Of a stretch of 64,000 bases of DNA, positions 52,331 to 61,440 are shown in pieces. The stretch's first letter is position 1; each line of letters starts with the position of its first letter. The translations under genes were made by a program, and so were the position numbers. A model generated the notes under the pieces. The model had not been told where the DNA came from, made no database searches, and saw only the letters and a list, made by a program, of their open reading frames with translations. Source of the stretch: Robinsoniella peoriensis (GTDB taxonomy: Bacteria > Bacillota > Clostridia > Lachnospirales > Lachnospiraceae); NCBI RefSeq assembly GCF_000797495.1, contig NZ_JTGN01000001.1:838683-902682 (forward strand), given 5' to 3'.

Positions 52331-52912
52331 ATGAAGGTAAGTATTGTACTATATGATGATTTTGAAACATTGGATGCGTTTGGTCCTGCTGAATTATTTG
52401 GAAAGATACCAGAAGAATTTCATATCGAATACGTGTCTCTGACCGGTAAAATCGTAAACAGCGCACAGGGTGTTAAAGTGTGGACAGAACCTCTGGTTCC
52501 GGACGAAATAGGAAATGCCATATTAATCCCTGGCGGTTCGGGTGCCAGAAGGCTCTTAGAGGACTTCGATTCCCTGGAGATTTTGAAAGAAGCTATTGAA
52601 AAAAGTTCCTACTGCCTGACTATTTCTACCGGATCTGCCCTGCTTGCAAAAACAGGAAAAGCATTCCGCCGGAGGATGGCTCAGTACGAAAAAAACATAT
52701 TCTGGGCACTGCATACTATGAATGGGGTACACTGGATTGAAGGTGCAAAATGGGCTGCTGACGGGAAATATTATTCTTCCTCAGGAAGTATGGCGGGAAT
52801 GGATATGACACTGGGATTTATTGCGGATATTCTGGATATTGATGTGGCGGTTAAGATAGCGGATGATATTGGATACAAGTGGGATCCGGACGATGAATGT
52901 GTCTATATTTAA
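52331..52912 (+). CDS. DJ-1/PfpI-family protein lacking the nucleophile Cys
   Basis: A 193-residue class I glutamine amidotransferase-like fold. It begins MKVSIVLYDDFETLDAFGPA with the conserved acidic residue, and the elbow region reads CLTISTGSALLA. In enzymes of the isonitrile-hydratase type this is CTGA; here the Cys position is Ser99, with a Cys four residues earlier. The later HTMNGVHWIEGAKWAADGKYY and SSSGSMAGMDM match the family. It may be inactive or have another role. Divergent from the CsoR-like gene, so it is probably derepressed by its metal or sulfur signal. A GGAGGT site precedes the ATG. Confidence 0.8.
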   Translation: MKVSIVLYDDFETLDAFGPAELFGKIPEEFHIEYVSLTGKIVNSAQGVKVWTEPLVPDEIGNAILIPGGSGARRLLEDFDSLEILKEAIEKSSYCLTISTGSALLAKTGKAFRRRMAQYEKNIFWALHTMNGVHWIEGAKWAADGKYYSSSGSMAGMDMTLGFIADILDIDVAVKIADDIGYKWDPDDECVYI

Positions 52913-52947
52913 ACCGCGAAAAATCTAATCCTGAGGTAAGCTTTGTA

Positions 52948-52991
52948 TTCCGCAAGTTATATACAGTTTTTTGCTGCATAAACTTGCGGAA
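52948..52991. terminator. Inverted repeat between convergent DJ-1 and mannosidase genes
   Basis: A perfect 11-bp stem (52948-52958 with 52981-52991) with a partly paired 22-base interior that includes TTTTTT. It lies between convergent genes and may terminate both, but no clear T-run follows the stem. Confidence 0.5.
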
Positions 52992-53032
52992 ACTAAAATG
53001 AATATCCGGAACTCTCTAGATTTTTAGCTATA

Positions 53033-56000
53033 CTATTTTGTAATCAGCACGGTAATAATCTCATTCGCACCCAGGCTGAATACGGCTTCCCCGTCATTTA
53101 CGGGTACCGGTGTCTGGATTTCCTCTTTTATATCTGTAATATAAGCCTTGTTGAAAAGCTGATGAAGCTTTAAGGCAGTCTCAGTTTTCTGTCCGCAGCA
53201 TTCCATTATCCTGACTACAATAGCATCCCTGTTAAATGCAGGTTTCACACAGGATATCCAGATATTTTTGTTATCACATTGAAGCAATGGACTTTCGTTA
53301 TTACTGTTATCGTAATTGCAGCAGGCTGCAATCGGCGGCTGATTGAAGGAAGCCGCGTCCCTGGTAAGTTCTGCCTTATCCGTTAATCCATAGTATGGCT
53401 TTAAGGCATAACAAGTACTGGTCATACCTTCATCTGGCCTTGCACTCGGAGAATAGGAACCCCGGACCATAGTCATAGACAGTGTTGATCCCTGTGCCGA
53501 GAATCCGAATTTGCAGTTATTGAACATTGCAAGTGTTCTTTCTTCACCGGAAACGGCTGTATAGCGGTAAGAAGGAAGTTCCGTATTATGCCGGCCTCTG
53601 GTAATACTTCCAAAAGGCGTTTCATAGATAAAATCAGGCTTTTGAATGTCGCTGGTAATTCCAACTTTTAATGTTGGAACACCGATCACATCGCTGCCAA
53701 ATTCCTGCCAGTCAACATCTGCTTTAAAATCAATTCTGTCGAACCGGGTATATAAAGTTATGTATTGCTCTATCGTGGTTTTGTTATAGGTATGCAATAT
53801 TTTAATTGTCGTAAATACTGGTCCCTTTGCAGCAATTGAAATCTCAGGAATTCCTATGATATTTTCATATTTATATTCATTTCCCAGAATCCATGCGGAC
53901 ATAATACGGGGCTGCTCAAAAGAAATTTTCAAGAGATTGGAACTTTTATGTGCACAGAATGAACCGGCATCTTCAGCATAGGGCTGCATCTCTTCTAGTA
54001 CATGCTTCTTTTCCTTTTTATCATACAGTTTCATAATTGTTCCGGTAAGCATGCTGAGTTCCATCACATACCGCTCTGTCTCCGCCCGTAAAAAACCGCC
54101 GGATTTGGGAGTTCCGGTTTTTTCAATTCGAACGCTGGTTCCCGGTATCTTTTCATTTGTTATCAGATATTTTGTAACTGACAGCGGAAGAAGATCCTGT
54201 GCTGTAAAATGCAGCTTCCCATCTTCGATCTGATAAGGAATCAAACAGCCGTCTGCATCTTTTAAGGTTCCAGCCGGAGGGATATTTGACGGTGCATCCA
54301 CTCTTACCACCTCACTCCGCGTTTGAGCAAGCTGGTTATAAACACTGATTACCTGATCCGATTCATTGGTATGGAACATGCCATTTACGGTTTTTTCAGC
54401 TCTGTCCACTATACTTTTCCCCAAAGCATAGTCATACTCGTCCTGTGCATGATTCCCGCATCCGCATATAATATCATGAAATCCCAAGAACCCCAAATCT
54501 TTCCACGCTTCTGTAAGTTCCCCCATATAATGTATCTGATCCTGACGGGTGCTCTGATATGCAAGTACCGATTCTGCATTCAGCAGCCCTGCCTCCCCGT
54601 CTCTGGCATACTTTTTTATCTTTGTCTTTGTTGTGTAGCATCCTGCGAATATCGGGTTCTGCTCATCCTTAACAACAGGAAAATCCTTTTTTAATATCAA
54701 GACTTCATCAAAGAAATCGCATACTTTGGAAAATACAAACCTGGGCAGTCCTGGTTTTTGATCCAGATATCGTTTAACCTTAATGTCATATTTTGTCGGT
54801 CCTCCCCCATGGTCCCCCACACCAAACACAAACATGGAACTTTTTAGCCCATAATGATCAAATAAACTGTGAACAACCGGCATGACATTCTGGGGGCGGA
54901 TCATATTATTATACGGTCCAAATGCAAAATCCAGTATCCGGGAGCCATCGGTTCCTTCCCACCAGGTAAGTCCCGCACCCCTGGGACATCTGAAATGATA
55001 ATAATATTCCACCCCTGCTTTGGCAAGTATATTTGGTGTGGATGCCGGATGGCCAAAAGTGTCCGGTTCCCAGACAACTCTTGAAGGTATTGTCTTTAAT
55101 ACCTCTTTTGCATAATCAGAAGCATGATACAGATTACGTGCCATGGTCTCCCCGCCAGTCATATTTAAGTCATTCTCAGACCAGGTAGCTGCCGTCACTT
55201 CCCATGTGCCTTCCTGAATCTTTTTCAGAACCCTTTCAAACGTTGCAGGATCTTTTTTCTGCACAATGTCATATACACAAGACTGGCTCTGAGAAAATCT
55301 CAAATCCGGATTTTCATCCATAATATTGCAGATTGTCCTGAAATCCCTGATACAGATATCTTCGGTATCCTGATAATCCCAAAGCCAGTTCATATCAATA
55401 TGGGCATGGGCAATCATATGTACTTTAAACTCTTTTGCAAATACGTCGGTGTTCTTCAGCACTTCATCAATCAGTTCAAGCTGTTTCCGGATTTCCACCC
55501 AATTCCGGTTCCGTACAGTATCCGTATCCAGTTTCCTTTCCAGGATATCCAGGTATTTATTTATCTCAGAACCATGCAGTAATGCAAGTTTTTGAGTAAA
55601 CAACAGCTGTTCAACAGCAGTCATCAATTCCAGCATCTGTTTATCCAGAATATCGCAATTGATATAGATCCCCAGATAAGCATCCCCCCCTGTTTCCGGC
55701 GTCTTCAATACCAGTAAATATTTCTGGCCTTTTTTATGATTTTCATTTATACATAGTTCACAGTGGCGGGTATCCCCCCAGTATTTAAAATCTGCAATCT
55801 TTACTCCGTCTAAAAAAACCTGAACCGGTGCAAGTATAGTCATGGTAATCGATATTTTTGCATTATCAGTGCATATCCCCTCCACGGTAGATGGGTAAGT
55901 GATTTGTTTCCTTAAAGCTGCTTCCCCATATGACATATTCCAGTCACGGGTTTCTATCCCTGCTTCTCCTTGAACACTCCCTCCGGAGCCAGTGTTGATT

Positions 56001-56176
56001 CCATTGATGGGCACACTTTTTCCCATCACCTTCTCCCAGGCAGAATCGTCAAAATTAACCATTTCACAATCCTCCACATTACCCTGGGCAAACGTACAAA
56101 TCCCGATCTGCCCTGCTTCTGATATTTTACTGGTCAATTCTTTCACTTCATCGATCCATTTGTCAATATTATTCAT
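53033..56176 (-). CDS. GH38 alpha-mannosidase
   Basis: A 1,047-residue cytoplasmic glycosidase that removes alpha-linked mannose with retention. The N-terminal part has an accessory beta domain. The catalytic domain begins ~255 with AHAHIDMNWLWDY (zinc-binding His and Asp) and contains WEPDTFGHPAS with the nucleophile Asp, then a helical domain and the C-terminal beta-sandwich. No signal peptide is present. The frame also opens at a TTG at 56188, but ATG 56176 is likelier. As the last gene of the ABC sugar locus it would cleave the imported mannoside. Confidence 0.93.
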   Translation of the reverse strand: MNNIDKWIDEVKELTSKISEAGQIGICTFAQGNVEDCEMVNFDDSAWEKVMGKSVPINGINTGSGGSVQGEAGIETRDWNMSYGEAALRKQITYPSTVEGICTDNAKISITMTILAPVQVFLDGVKIADFKYWGDTRHCELCINENHKKGQKYLLVLKTPETGGDAYLGIYINCDILDKQMLELMTAVEQLLFTQKLALLHGSEINKYLDILERKLDTDTVRNRNWVEIRKQLELIDEVLKNTDVFAKEFKVHMIAHAHIDMNWLWDYQDTEDICIRDFRTICNIMDENPDLRFSQSQSCVYDIVQKKDPATFERVLKKIQEGTWEVTAATWSENDLNMTGGETMARNLYHASDYAKEVLKTIPSRVVWEPDTFGHPASTPNILAKAGVEYYYHFRCPRGAGLTWWEGTDGSRILDFAFGPYNNMIRPQNVMPVVHSLFDHYGLKSSMFVFGVGDHGGGPTKYDIKVKRYLDQKPGLPRFVFSKVCDFFDEVLILKKDFPVVKDEQNPIFAGCYTTKTKIKKYARDGEAGLLNAESVLAYQSTRQDQIHYMGELTEAWKDLGFLGFHDIICGCGNHAQDEYDYALGKSIVDRAEKTVNGMFHTNESDQVISVYNQLAQTRSEVVRVDAPSNIPPAGTLKDADGCLIPYQIEDGKLHFTAQDLLPLSVTKYLITNEKIPGTSVRIEKTGTPKSGGFLRAETERYVMELSMLTGTIMKLYDKKEKKHVLEEMQPYAEDAGSFCAHKSSNLLKISFEQPRIMSAWILGNEYKYENIIGIPEISIAAKGPVFTTIKILHTYNKTTIEQYITLYTRFDRIDFKADVDWQEFGSDVIGVPTLKVGITSDIQKPDFIYETPFGSITRGRHNTELPSYRYTAVSGEERTLAMFNNCKFGFSAQGSTLSMTMVRGSYSPSARPDEGMTSTCYALKPYYGLTDKAELTRDAASFNQPPIAACCNYDNSNNESPLLQCDNKNIWISCVKPAFNRDAIVVRIMECCGQKTETALKLHQLFNKAYITDIKEEIQTPVPVNDGEAVFSLGANEIITVLITK

Positions 56177-56198
56177 ATCCCTACCCAATCCTTTCCGG

Positions 56199-56232
56199 TT
56201 TGGGCTTATTTCAATTTTGGAATAAGCCCAAA
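56199..56232 (-). promoter_or_regulatory. Intercistronic hairpin before the mannosidase gene
   Basis: A perfect 12-bp stem (56199-56210 with 56221-56232) with a 10-base loop between the binding-protein gene and the mannosidase. No T-run follows on the minus strand. It may protect the upstream mRNA, raising binding-protein output over the enzyme. Confidence 0.6.
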
Positions 56233-56269
56233 TCAGTTATCTGTATTCACACTTTTATTGTGACATAAT

Positions 56270-57358
56270 TTATTTCTGGCCGTATGATTCTATAACCTTT
56301 TGTCTCTCTGCATATTCTTTCTGATACTCTTCTAAGTTCTCATTTGTCACCAGTGAAATTCTGGTAGCAACTATTTTTTCTTCTGCAGTTTTTCCTTCCG
56401 CACCAGCTATACACAGTTCCATTCCTTTTTTCCCGATATCGATGCCATCCTGTACTACCATGCCTTTAAACTGTTTTCCTCTTTGCAGGGCTGCAATTAA
56501 TTCCGGATCATCATCGACGGCAATTACCAGATAATCCGTTCTGTTTGCGGATTCCGTAACAGCATTTGCACCAACGCCAGTCGTAGCATTGGCCGCAAAT
56601 AATAAATCAAATGAGCCTTCAGGATATGTCTGGATCAAATCATCCATTAAAGCCTGGGCACTTTCCGGTGTCAGTTCAAGTACATTTTTTTCAATAATTT
56701 CAATTTCAGGATATTGGGATAATTCCTCTTTAAAACCACTGACTCTTTCTGCCATACTCGTTACCTGCGGATAATTAATTACGATAGTCTTTCCCTTTTC
56801 CGATCCATTTTTTTCTTTTAACAGCTTTGCAGCGTATTCACCTGCCATTTTACCAATCTCTTTGCTGTCCGATGCTGCGTGGGCAAATACATCCCCACCA
56901 TTGGATTTTGTATCTACTGTGATCACCGGTATTCCTGCTTTATTTGCTTCTTCCACTACAGGAACAATTGCATCACCATCAACCGCGTTGACAAATAATG
57001 CCTTCATTTTTCCGCTGCTGATTAAATCCTCCAGTCCCTGCTGCTGTGTTGCAGCATCCCAGTTTGCATCCACAGCCGATACGGTATAGCCTGCTTCTTC
57101 TGCAGTATACATTGCACTTTTCATAATATCCTGCATAAAAGGATGATTAAATGCCATAAGCGACATACCGATTACCTTATCATCCAATGCTTCTTTTGAC
57201 TGCCCGGCTCCCGGTTCTGTTTCCGTTTTTTCTTCTGCTGCATTTTCCTGGACTGCCTTTGTTTCCGATGAGGTATTATTTTCACCGCATCCTGCCAATA
57301 AGGATGCTCCCATAATACCTGCTGCTAAAACCACCAATAATTTTTTCTTCATTTTCAT
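56270..57358 (-). CDS. Sugar-binding lipoprotein of an ABC importer
   Basis: A 362-residue lipoprotein. The signal peptide ends in LLAGC, with the lipidated Cys near residue 24, and an acidic linker follows to ~62. The rest is a type I periplasmic binding fold (KVIGMSLMAFNHPFMQDIMK, IPVITVDTKSNGGDVFAHAASD) of the ribose/galactose class. It captures a sugar and delivers it to the permease encoded upstream. The mannosidase downstream suggests a mannoside or related sugar. The spacing of 15 bases to the permease gene shows one operon. Confidence 0.92.
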   Translation of the reverse strand: MKMKKKLLVVLAAGIMGASLLAGCGENNTSSETKAVQENAAEEKTETEPGAGQSKEALDDKVIGMSLMAFNHPFMQDIMKSAMYTAEEAGYTVSAVDANWDAATQQQGLEDLISSGKMKALFVNAVDGDAIVPVVEEANKAGIPVITVDTKSNGGDVFAHAASDSKEIGKMAGEYAAKLLKEKNGSEKGKTIVINYPQVTSMAERVSGFKEELSQYPEIEIIEKNVLELTPESAQALMDDLIQTYPEGSFDLLFAANATTGVGANAVTESANRTDYLVIAVDDDPELIAALQRGKQFKGMVVQDGIDIGKKGMELCIAGAEGKTAEEKIVATRISLVTNENLEEYQKEYAERQKVIESYGQK

Positions 57359-57373
57359 ACCCTTCCTTTTCCA

Positions 57374-58354
57374 TTACTTTTTCTTTGTACTATACAAACT
57401 GATCGCGACAATCAGAATGATACCTTTGAGTATCTGCTGCCAAAAAGATGAAATACCTATGATATTAAAACCATTCCCTAAAAATGTCAGGAAAACACAT
57501 CCCAGCAGTGTACCCAGCATATAACCTCTGCCACCTGTAATTGCAGTCCCTCCCAAAACTACCGCAGTAATTGCATCCATCTCTAATCCTTCTGCCAGAG
57601 TAGGCTGTCCGGATCCCAGTCTCATGGTAAGCAATATTCCTGTAATAGCTGCACAAAGGCCGCTGATTGAGTATACAATCAATTTTATTTTATTGACATT
57701 AATTCCAGAAAGCCTCGTACATTCCTCATTTCCGCCAATGGCATAGATATATCTCCCAAACCTTGTACAGGCAAGTACAATCCACGCAATTGCCAAAACT
57801 ACAGCCATCACGATTACCGGAATCGGAATTGCACCTAAATATCCTCTGCCCAAGTCCAATGCCTGATTTGGTAATTTTGAAATTGGTGAACCGTCTGTAT
57901 AAACCAGTGCGATACCTCTAACTGTACTCATCATAGCCAGTGTCACAATAAATGGCGGCAGTTTAATCCTGGTAATAATAATCCCATTTATAAGCCCGAT
58001 AAAAGTACCTGCCAAAAGTGCCAGCAGAATAGCTGCAACGACCGGGATCGGCTGCATGCCGTTTTTTCCGGTCATCAGGCCTGCTGCAAGCAGTCCTGAC
58101 AAACAGGCAGCGGAACCCACAGAAAGATCCATGCCGCCCAGAATAAATACAAATGTCATACCAATAGACACAATAATACTAGTTGATGTCTGCCGAAATA
58201 CATTGATAATATTATTAAAAGTAAAAAATGAATTTGAAACAAATGAAAATACAATCAGAAGCAATAACAGCGCAATGAGAATACTAAATTGCGGAAACCT
58301 GCTTACTCTCTCCCATACAAGCTTTTTGCCTGCCGGTACCTTTTTATAATCCAT
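57374..58354 (-). CDS. RbsC-like sugar ABC permease
   Basis: A 326-residue membrane protein with eight to ten helices. The motif FVFILGGMDLSVGSAACLSG and the EAA-like loop GGTAITGGRGYMLGTLLGC are standard for ribose/xylose-class permeases. It works as a homodimer with the ATPase encoded 21 bases upstream and the lipoprotein encoded downstream. GGAGGG precedes the ATG. No truncation is seen. Confidence 0.93.
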   Translation of the reverse strand: MDYKKVPAGKKLVWERVSRFPQFSILIALLLLLIVFSFVSNSFFTFNNIINVFRQTSTSIIVSIGMTFVFILGGMDLSVGSAACLSGLLAAGLMTGKNGMQPIPVVAAILLALLAGTFIGLINGIIITRIKLPPFIVTLAMMSTVRGIALVYTDGSPISKLPNQALDLGRGYLGAIPIPVIVMAVVLAIAWIVLACTRFGRYIYAIGGNEECTRLSGINVNKIKLIVYSISGLCAAITGILLTMRLGSGQPTLAEGLEMDAITAVVLGGTAITGGRGYMLGTLLGCVFLTFLGNGFNIIGISSFWQQILKGIILIVAISLYSTKKK

Positions 58355-58375
58355 ATCAATTCCCTCCTGTTGTCG

Positions 58376-59854
58376 TTATACTGCATATGACATCACTTTT
58401 TCCTGTGTTGCCAGACCTGCATCTAATATTACTTTCTGCTGACCCTCATGCATCACCAGCACCCGGTCGGACATCCCAAGAACTTCCGTCATTTCAGATG
58501 AAATCAGGATAATGCTAAGTCCTTCTCCCGCCAGTTTTGATATCAGCTTATGAATCTCCTCTTTCGCTCCGATATCTACCCCTCTGGTCGGCTCATCCAG
58601 AATCAGGACATCTAACTCCCTGGAAAGCCATTTTGCAAGAACTACTTTTTGCTGGTTTCCTCCTGAAAGATTTCCCGCTTCCTGAAAAATAGAGGGGGTT
58701 TTTATTTTAAGTTTTTCAACCATTCTGTTGGCAAGTTCTCTTTCTTTCCGGCGATCCAAAAAACCCTTTGGGGCTGTTTGATCCATATTGGTTAAGGATA
58801 TATTATTGCTGATGCGGGCGTTCAGATCAAGTCCCAGAACTTTCCTGTCTTCCGGCACATATGCAATTTTATATTTTATTGCATCACCAGGATTTCGTAT
58901 TTTAATTTCTTTCCCATTCAAATACACCCTGCCGTCTGTAATGGGAAGCGCACCGAAAATCCCCATCGCCATCTCCGTTCTTCCTGCCCCCACCAGTCCG
59001 GAAACTCCTAAAATTTCACCTTTTCTCAAATCAAAATTAATATTTTCGAATACACCTTTTTTTGACAGTCCTTCCACTTTTAAAACAGTTTCCCCTAATT
59101 TTGTTTTTTCTTTAGGAAACGGTTTTGAAATTTTCCTACCAACCATGGCACAGATCACTTCTTCTGGTTTCATGTCCTTTAGGGACCATTCACCTGCCAG
59201 TTCTCCATCCCGCATAATCGTAATATAATCACCGATCTCAAATACTTCTTCCATGCGGTGTGATATGTAGATAATGGTGATTCCCTGTTCATTCAGTTTT
59301 TTAATAATCTTAAATAGTAAACGTACTTCAGGTGCAGTAAGTGAAGATGTAGGTTCATCCATTATAATTATTCTGGCATCCAGGGAAAGCGCTTTAACAA
59401 TTTCCAGCATTTGCTGATTTGCGACACTCAGTTGACTGACCACTGCCTTAGGATCAATATTTACCCCATATTCTTCCATCAAAAGACGGGTTTTTGACAA
59501 TAATGCTCTTTTGTCTAAAAATAAACTTTTTGTTATTTCCCGTCCGATAAAGATATTTTCTTCTACCGTCATATCCATAATAAGATTTAATTCCTGGTAT
59601 ATCATGGCAATATGATGTTTGATTGCGTCACCGGGACTCTCAATAGAAACTTTTTCCCCAGCAATCAAAATCTCACCACTGTCTTTTTTATGTGCGCCCA
59701 CTAAAACACGCATTAATGTTGATTTTCCTGCCCCGTTTTCTCCCATCAGGACATTCACTTTGCCTGCCTTTGCATGAAATGTTACTCCCTTCAGTGCATG
59801 GACACCTTTAAAACTTTTACTTATGTTTGACATATGCAATACATTTTCAACCAT
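58376..59854 (-). CDS. RbsA/MglA-like sugar ABC ATPase (two intact halves)
   Basis: A 492-residue double ATPase. The first half has GENGAGKSTLMR, VANQQMLEIVKAL and IIMDEPTSSLT with the H-loop ISHR. The second half has the degenerate Walker A VSGLVGAGRTEM usual for this family, LSGGNQQKVVLAKW and ILDEPTRGVDIGAK. All catalytic motifs of the first half are present, so this subunit can power the transporter. A second copy without them is encoded 137 bases upstream. The start follows AAAGGGTATAGGG. Confidence 0.94.
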   Translation of the reverse strand: MVENVLHMSNISKSFKGVHALKGVTFHAKAGKVNVLMGENGAGKSTLMRVLVGAHKKDSGEILIAGEKVSIESPGDAIKHHIAMIYQELNLIMDMTVEENIFIGREITKSLFLDKRALLSKTRLLMEEYGVNIDPKAVVSQLSVANQQMLEIVKALSLDARIIIMDEPTSSLTAPEVRLLFKIIKKLNEQGITIIYISHRMEEVFEIGDYITIMRDGELAGEWSLKDMKPEEVICAMVGRKISKPFPKEKTKLGETVLKVEGLSKKGVFENINFDLRKGEILGVSGLVGAGRTEMAMGIFGALPITDGRVYLNGKEIKIRNPGDAIKYKIAYVPEDRKVLGLDLNARISNNISLTNMDQTAPKGFLDRRKERELANRMVEKLKIKTPSIFQEAGNLSGGNQQKVVLAKWLSRELDVLILDEPTRGVDIGAKEEIHKLISKLAGEGLSIILISSEMTEVLGMSDRVLVMHEGQQKVILDAGLATQEKVMSYAV

Positions 59855-59991
59855 CCCTATACCCTTTCTGCCATCTGGATTCTCCAGTTATTCCGACTTG
59901 ATCTGTTGCTTTTCTATATGAAAAGTGTATCATTTTAATCCTCTGGCAGGTAGGGGTGTATCCTCCTTTTTAAGGGGTGATTCTTACGGTT

Positions 59992-61437
59992 TTAAATAGA
60001 ATTTTGTTCCCCGGAATGAGATTGAAACAACAAAAATTCATCACTCCTGCAATCTTTTATCATCTTAGCATCTTTCATAATCAATACCCGGTCCGCAACA
60101 TCCATCAATTCTGATATGCTGACGGTTAAAATTACAATCGTGATTCCCTTATTCTTCAATTTTTGAATCAGCCCCAGAATATGGCGCCGCAGATACATAT
60201 CAGCCTGGGCTAGAGGCTGTATGCAAAATAGGATTTTGGGATGATAGAGATGGTATCGGAAATATACAATATTATACAAAGAAGACAGTTCCAGCTCTGA
60301 AATATTTTTCGTATGTATTTCCGGTCCAATGAATGGCTCATATTCGTTTATTACGCTTTTTAACAGCTTTTTTCTGGAAATGCTTTTTTTTATTTTAACG
60401 TCAGTAAAAAAACAGATATTTTCTGTATAACTGAAGTTTTCAAATATTTGACCGGGAATGGGATCTGCCGGAATAATTCCAATATTTTGTGCGGACTCTT
60501 TTCCTCCTTCACATAAAACAGCCCCCTGTAACGGGCTTTTTTCACCCAATATCAGTGCAATTATTTCTTGTAAACCAGAATTATTCATATCTAAAATAAC
60601 AGTACATTCCCCTTTGTTTATGGAAAAAGACAAGTTCTCAATATAGTCTGTACTGACATTTTCAAACTGAAAAATAGAACTTCCTGCTTCCGGACTCTCC
60701 ATCATGGTTAGGGAATCAAAAGAAATAATATACGGGCTGATATGCCCGGCACTCATCTCCTTTTTAGGCAGAATTTTTATAATTTTGCCTGAATCCAGGA
60801 TGGCAATTCTGTGACAGGCTTGAATAAGTTCCTTATAATCACAACTGATATAGAGAAATGCAATTCCTTCCTTTCGGAAAAACTGAACAATATCCAGAAA
60901 TTTTCTTAACTCCACCGTGCTGAAAAAGCTGCTTAAATTGTTAAGGATGATTAACTCAGAGCCAGCCGTTACGGCCCGCAGCAATTCCACCGTACACCGC
61001 TCTAAGGATGAAAGTCCTTTGACCTGCCGCCCCGGCTTCATTTCTATATTGATCTCTTCCAGTAATTTTTGCACCTGGAGATTCAGTACGCTGCGTTTAA
61101 TAAAACACTTCTTAAACCCCCGGCGCAAAACAAAAATATTATCTGATATGGTCAGATTGTTAACCAATCTGCTCCCTGCCCCTATTAAGGAGACCCGGTT
61201 TCTGGTCATATCACTATGGGCATAACTATTTACCAGAAGATCATCAAAGTAAATTCTACCGTATTGGATAGGCAGATTCTGGCTGATTAACGAAACCAGC
61301 TGATGCTCCCCCTGGGAATTTAAAGTCAAAAGGCCCATGATTTCGTCCTTAAATATATGAAAATTAATATTGTTCAGATAGGTAATCCCTTCAATTTGTC
61401 TTGTAACGTTTTCCATTCTCAGGATTTCTTTTTTCAT
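59992..61437 (-). CDS. Degenerate RbsA-like protein lacking all ATPase motifs
   Basis: A 481-residue protein of the same length and layout as the intact ATPase, with no stop or frameshift. The Walker A of half 1 is GLLTLNSQGEHQL (35-47, no Lys), the signature is LSSLE (142-146), Walker B is LIILNNL (162-168, Asp-Glu to Asn-Asn) and the H-loop His is Cys199. Half 2 has ILDMNNSGLQEI (281-292), SELELSS (380-386) and ILFCIQPLA (402-410). It cannot bind or hydrolyse ATP in the usual way. Four bases after the histidine kinase gene, it sits with the two-component genes, so a regulatory or coupling role is likely. Confidence 0.85.
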   Translation of the reverse strand: MKKEILRMENVTRQIEGITYLNNINFHIFKDEIMGLLTLNSQGEHQLVSLISQNLPIQYGRIYFDDLLVNSYAHSDMTRNRVSLIGAGSRLVNNLTISDNIFVLRRGFKKCFIKRSVLNLQVQKLLEEINIEMKPGRQVKGLSSLERCTVELLRAVTAGSELIILNNLSSFFSTVELRKFLDIVQFFRKEGIAFLYISCDYKELIQACHRIAILDSGKIIKILPKKEMSAGHISPYIISFDSLTMMESPEAGSSIFQFENVSTDYIENLSFSINKGECTVILDMNNSGLQEIIALILGEKSPLQGAVLCEGGKESAQNIGIIPADPIPGQIFENFSYTENICFFTDVKIKKSISRKKLLKSVINEYEPFIGPEIHTKNISELELSSLYNIVYFRYHLYHPKILFCIQPLAQADMYLRRHILGLIQKLKNKGITIVILTVSISELMDVADRVLIMKDAKMIKDCRSDEFLLFQSHSGEQNSI

Positions 61438-61440
61438 TAG

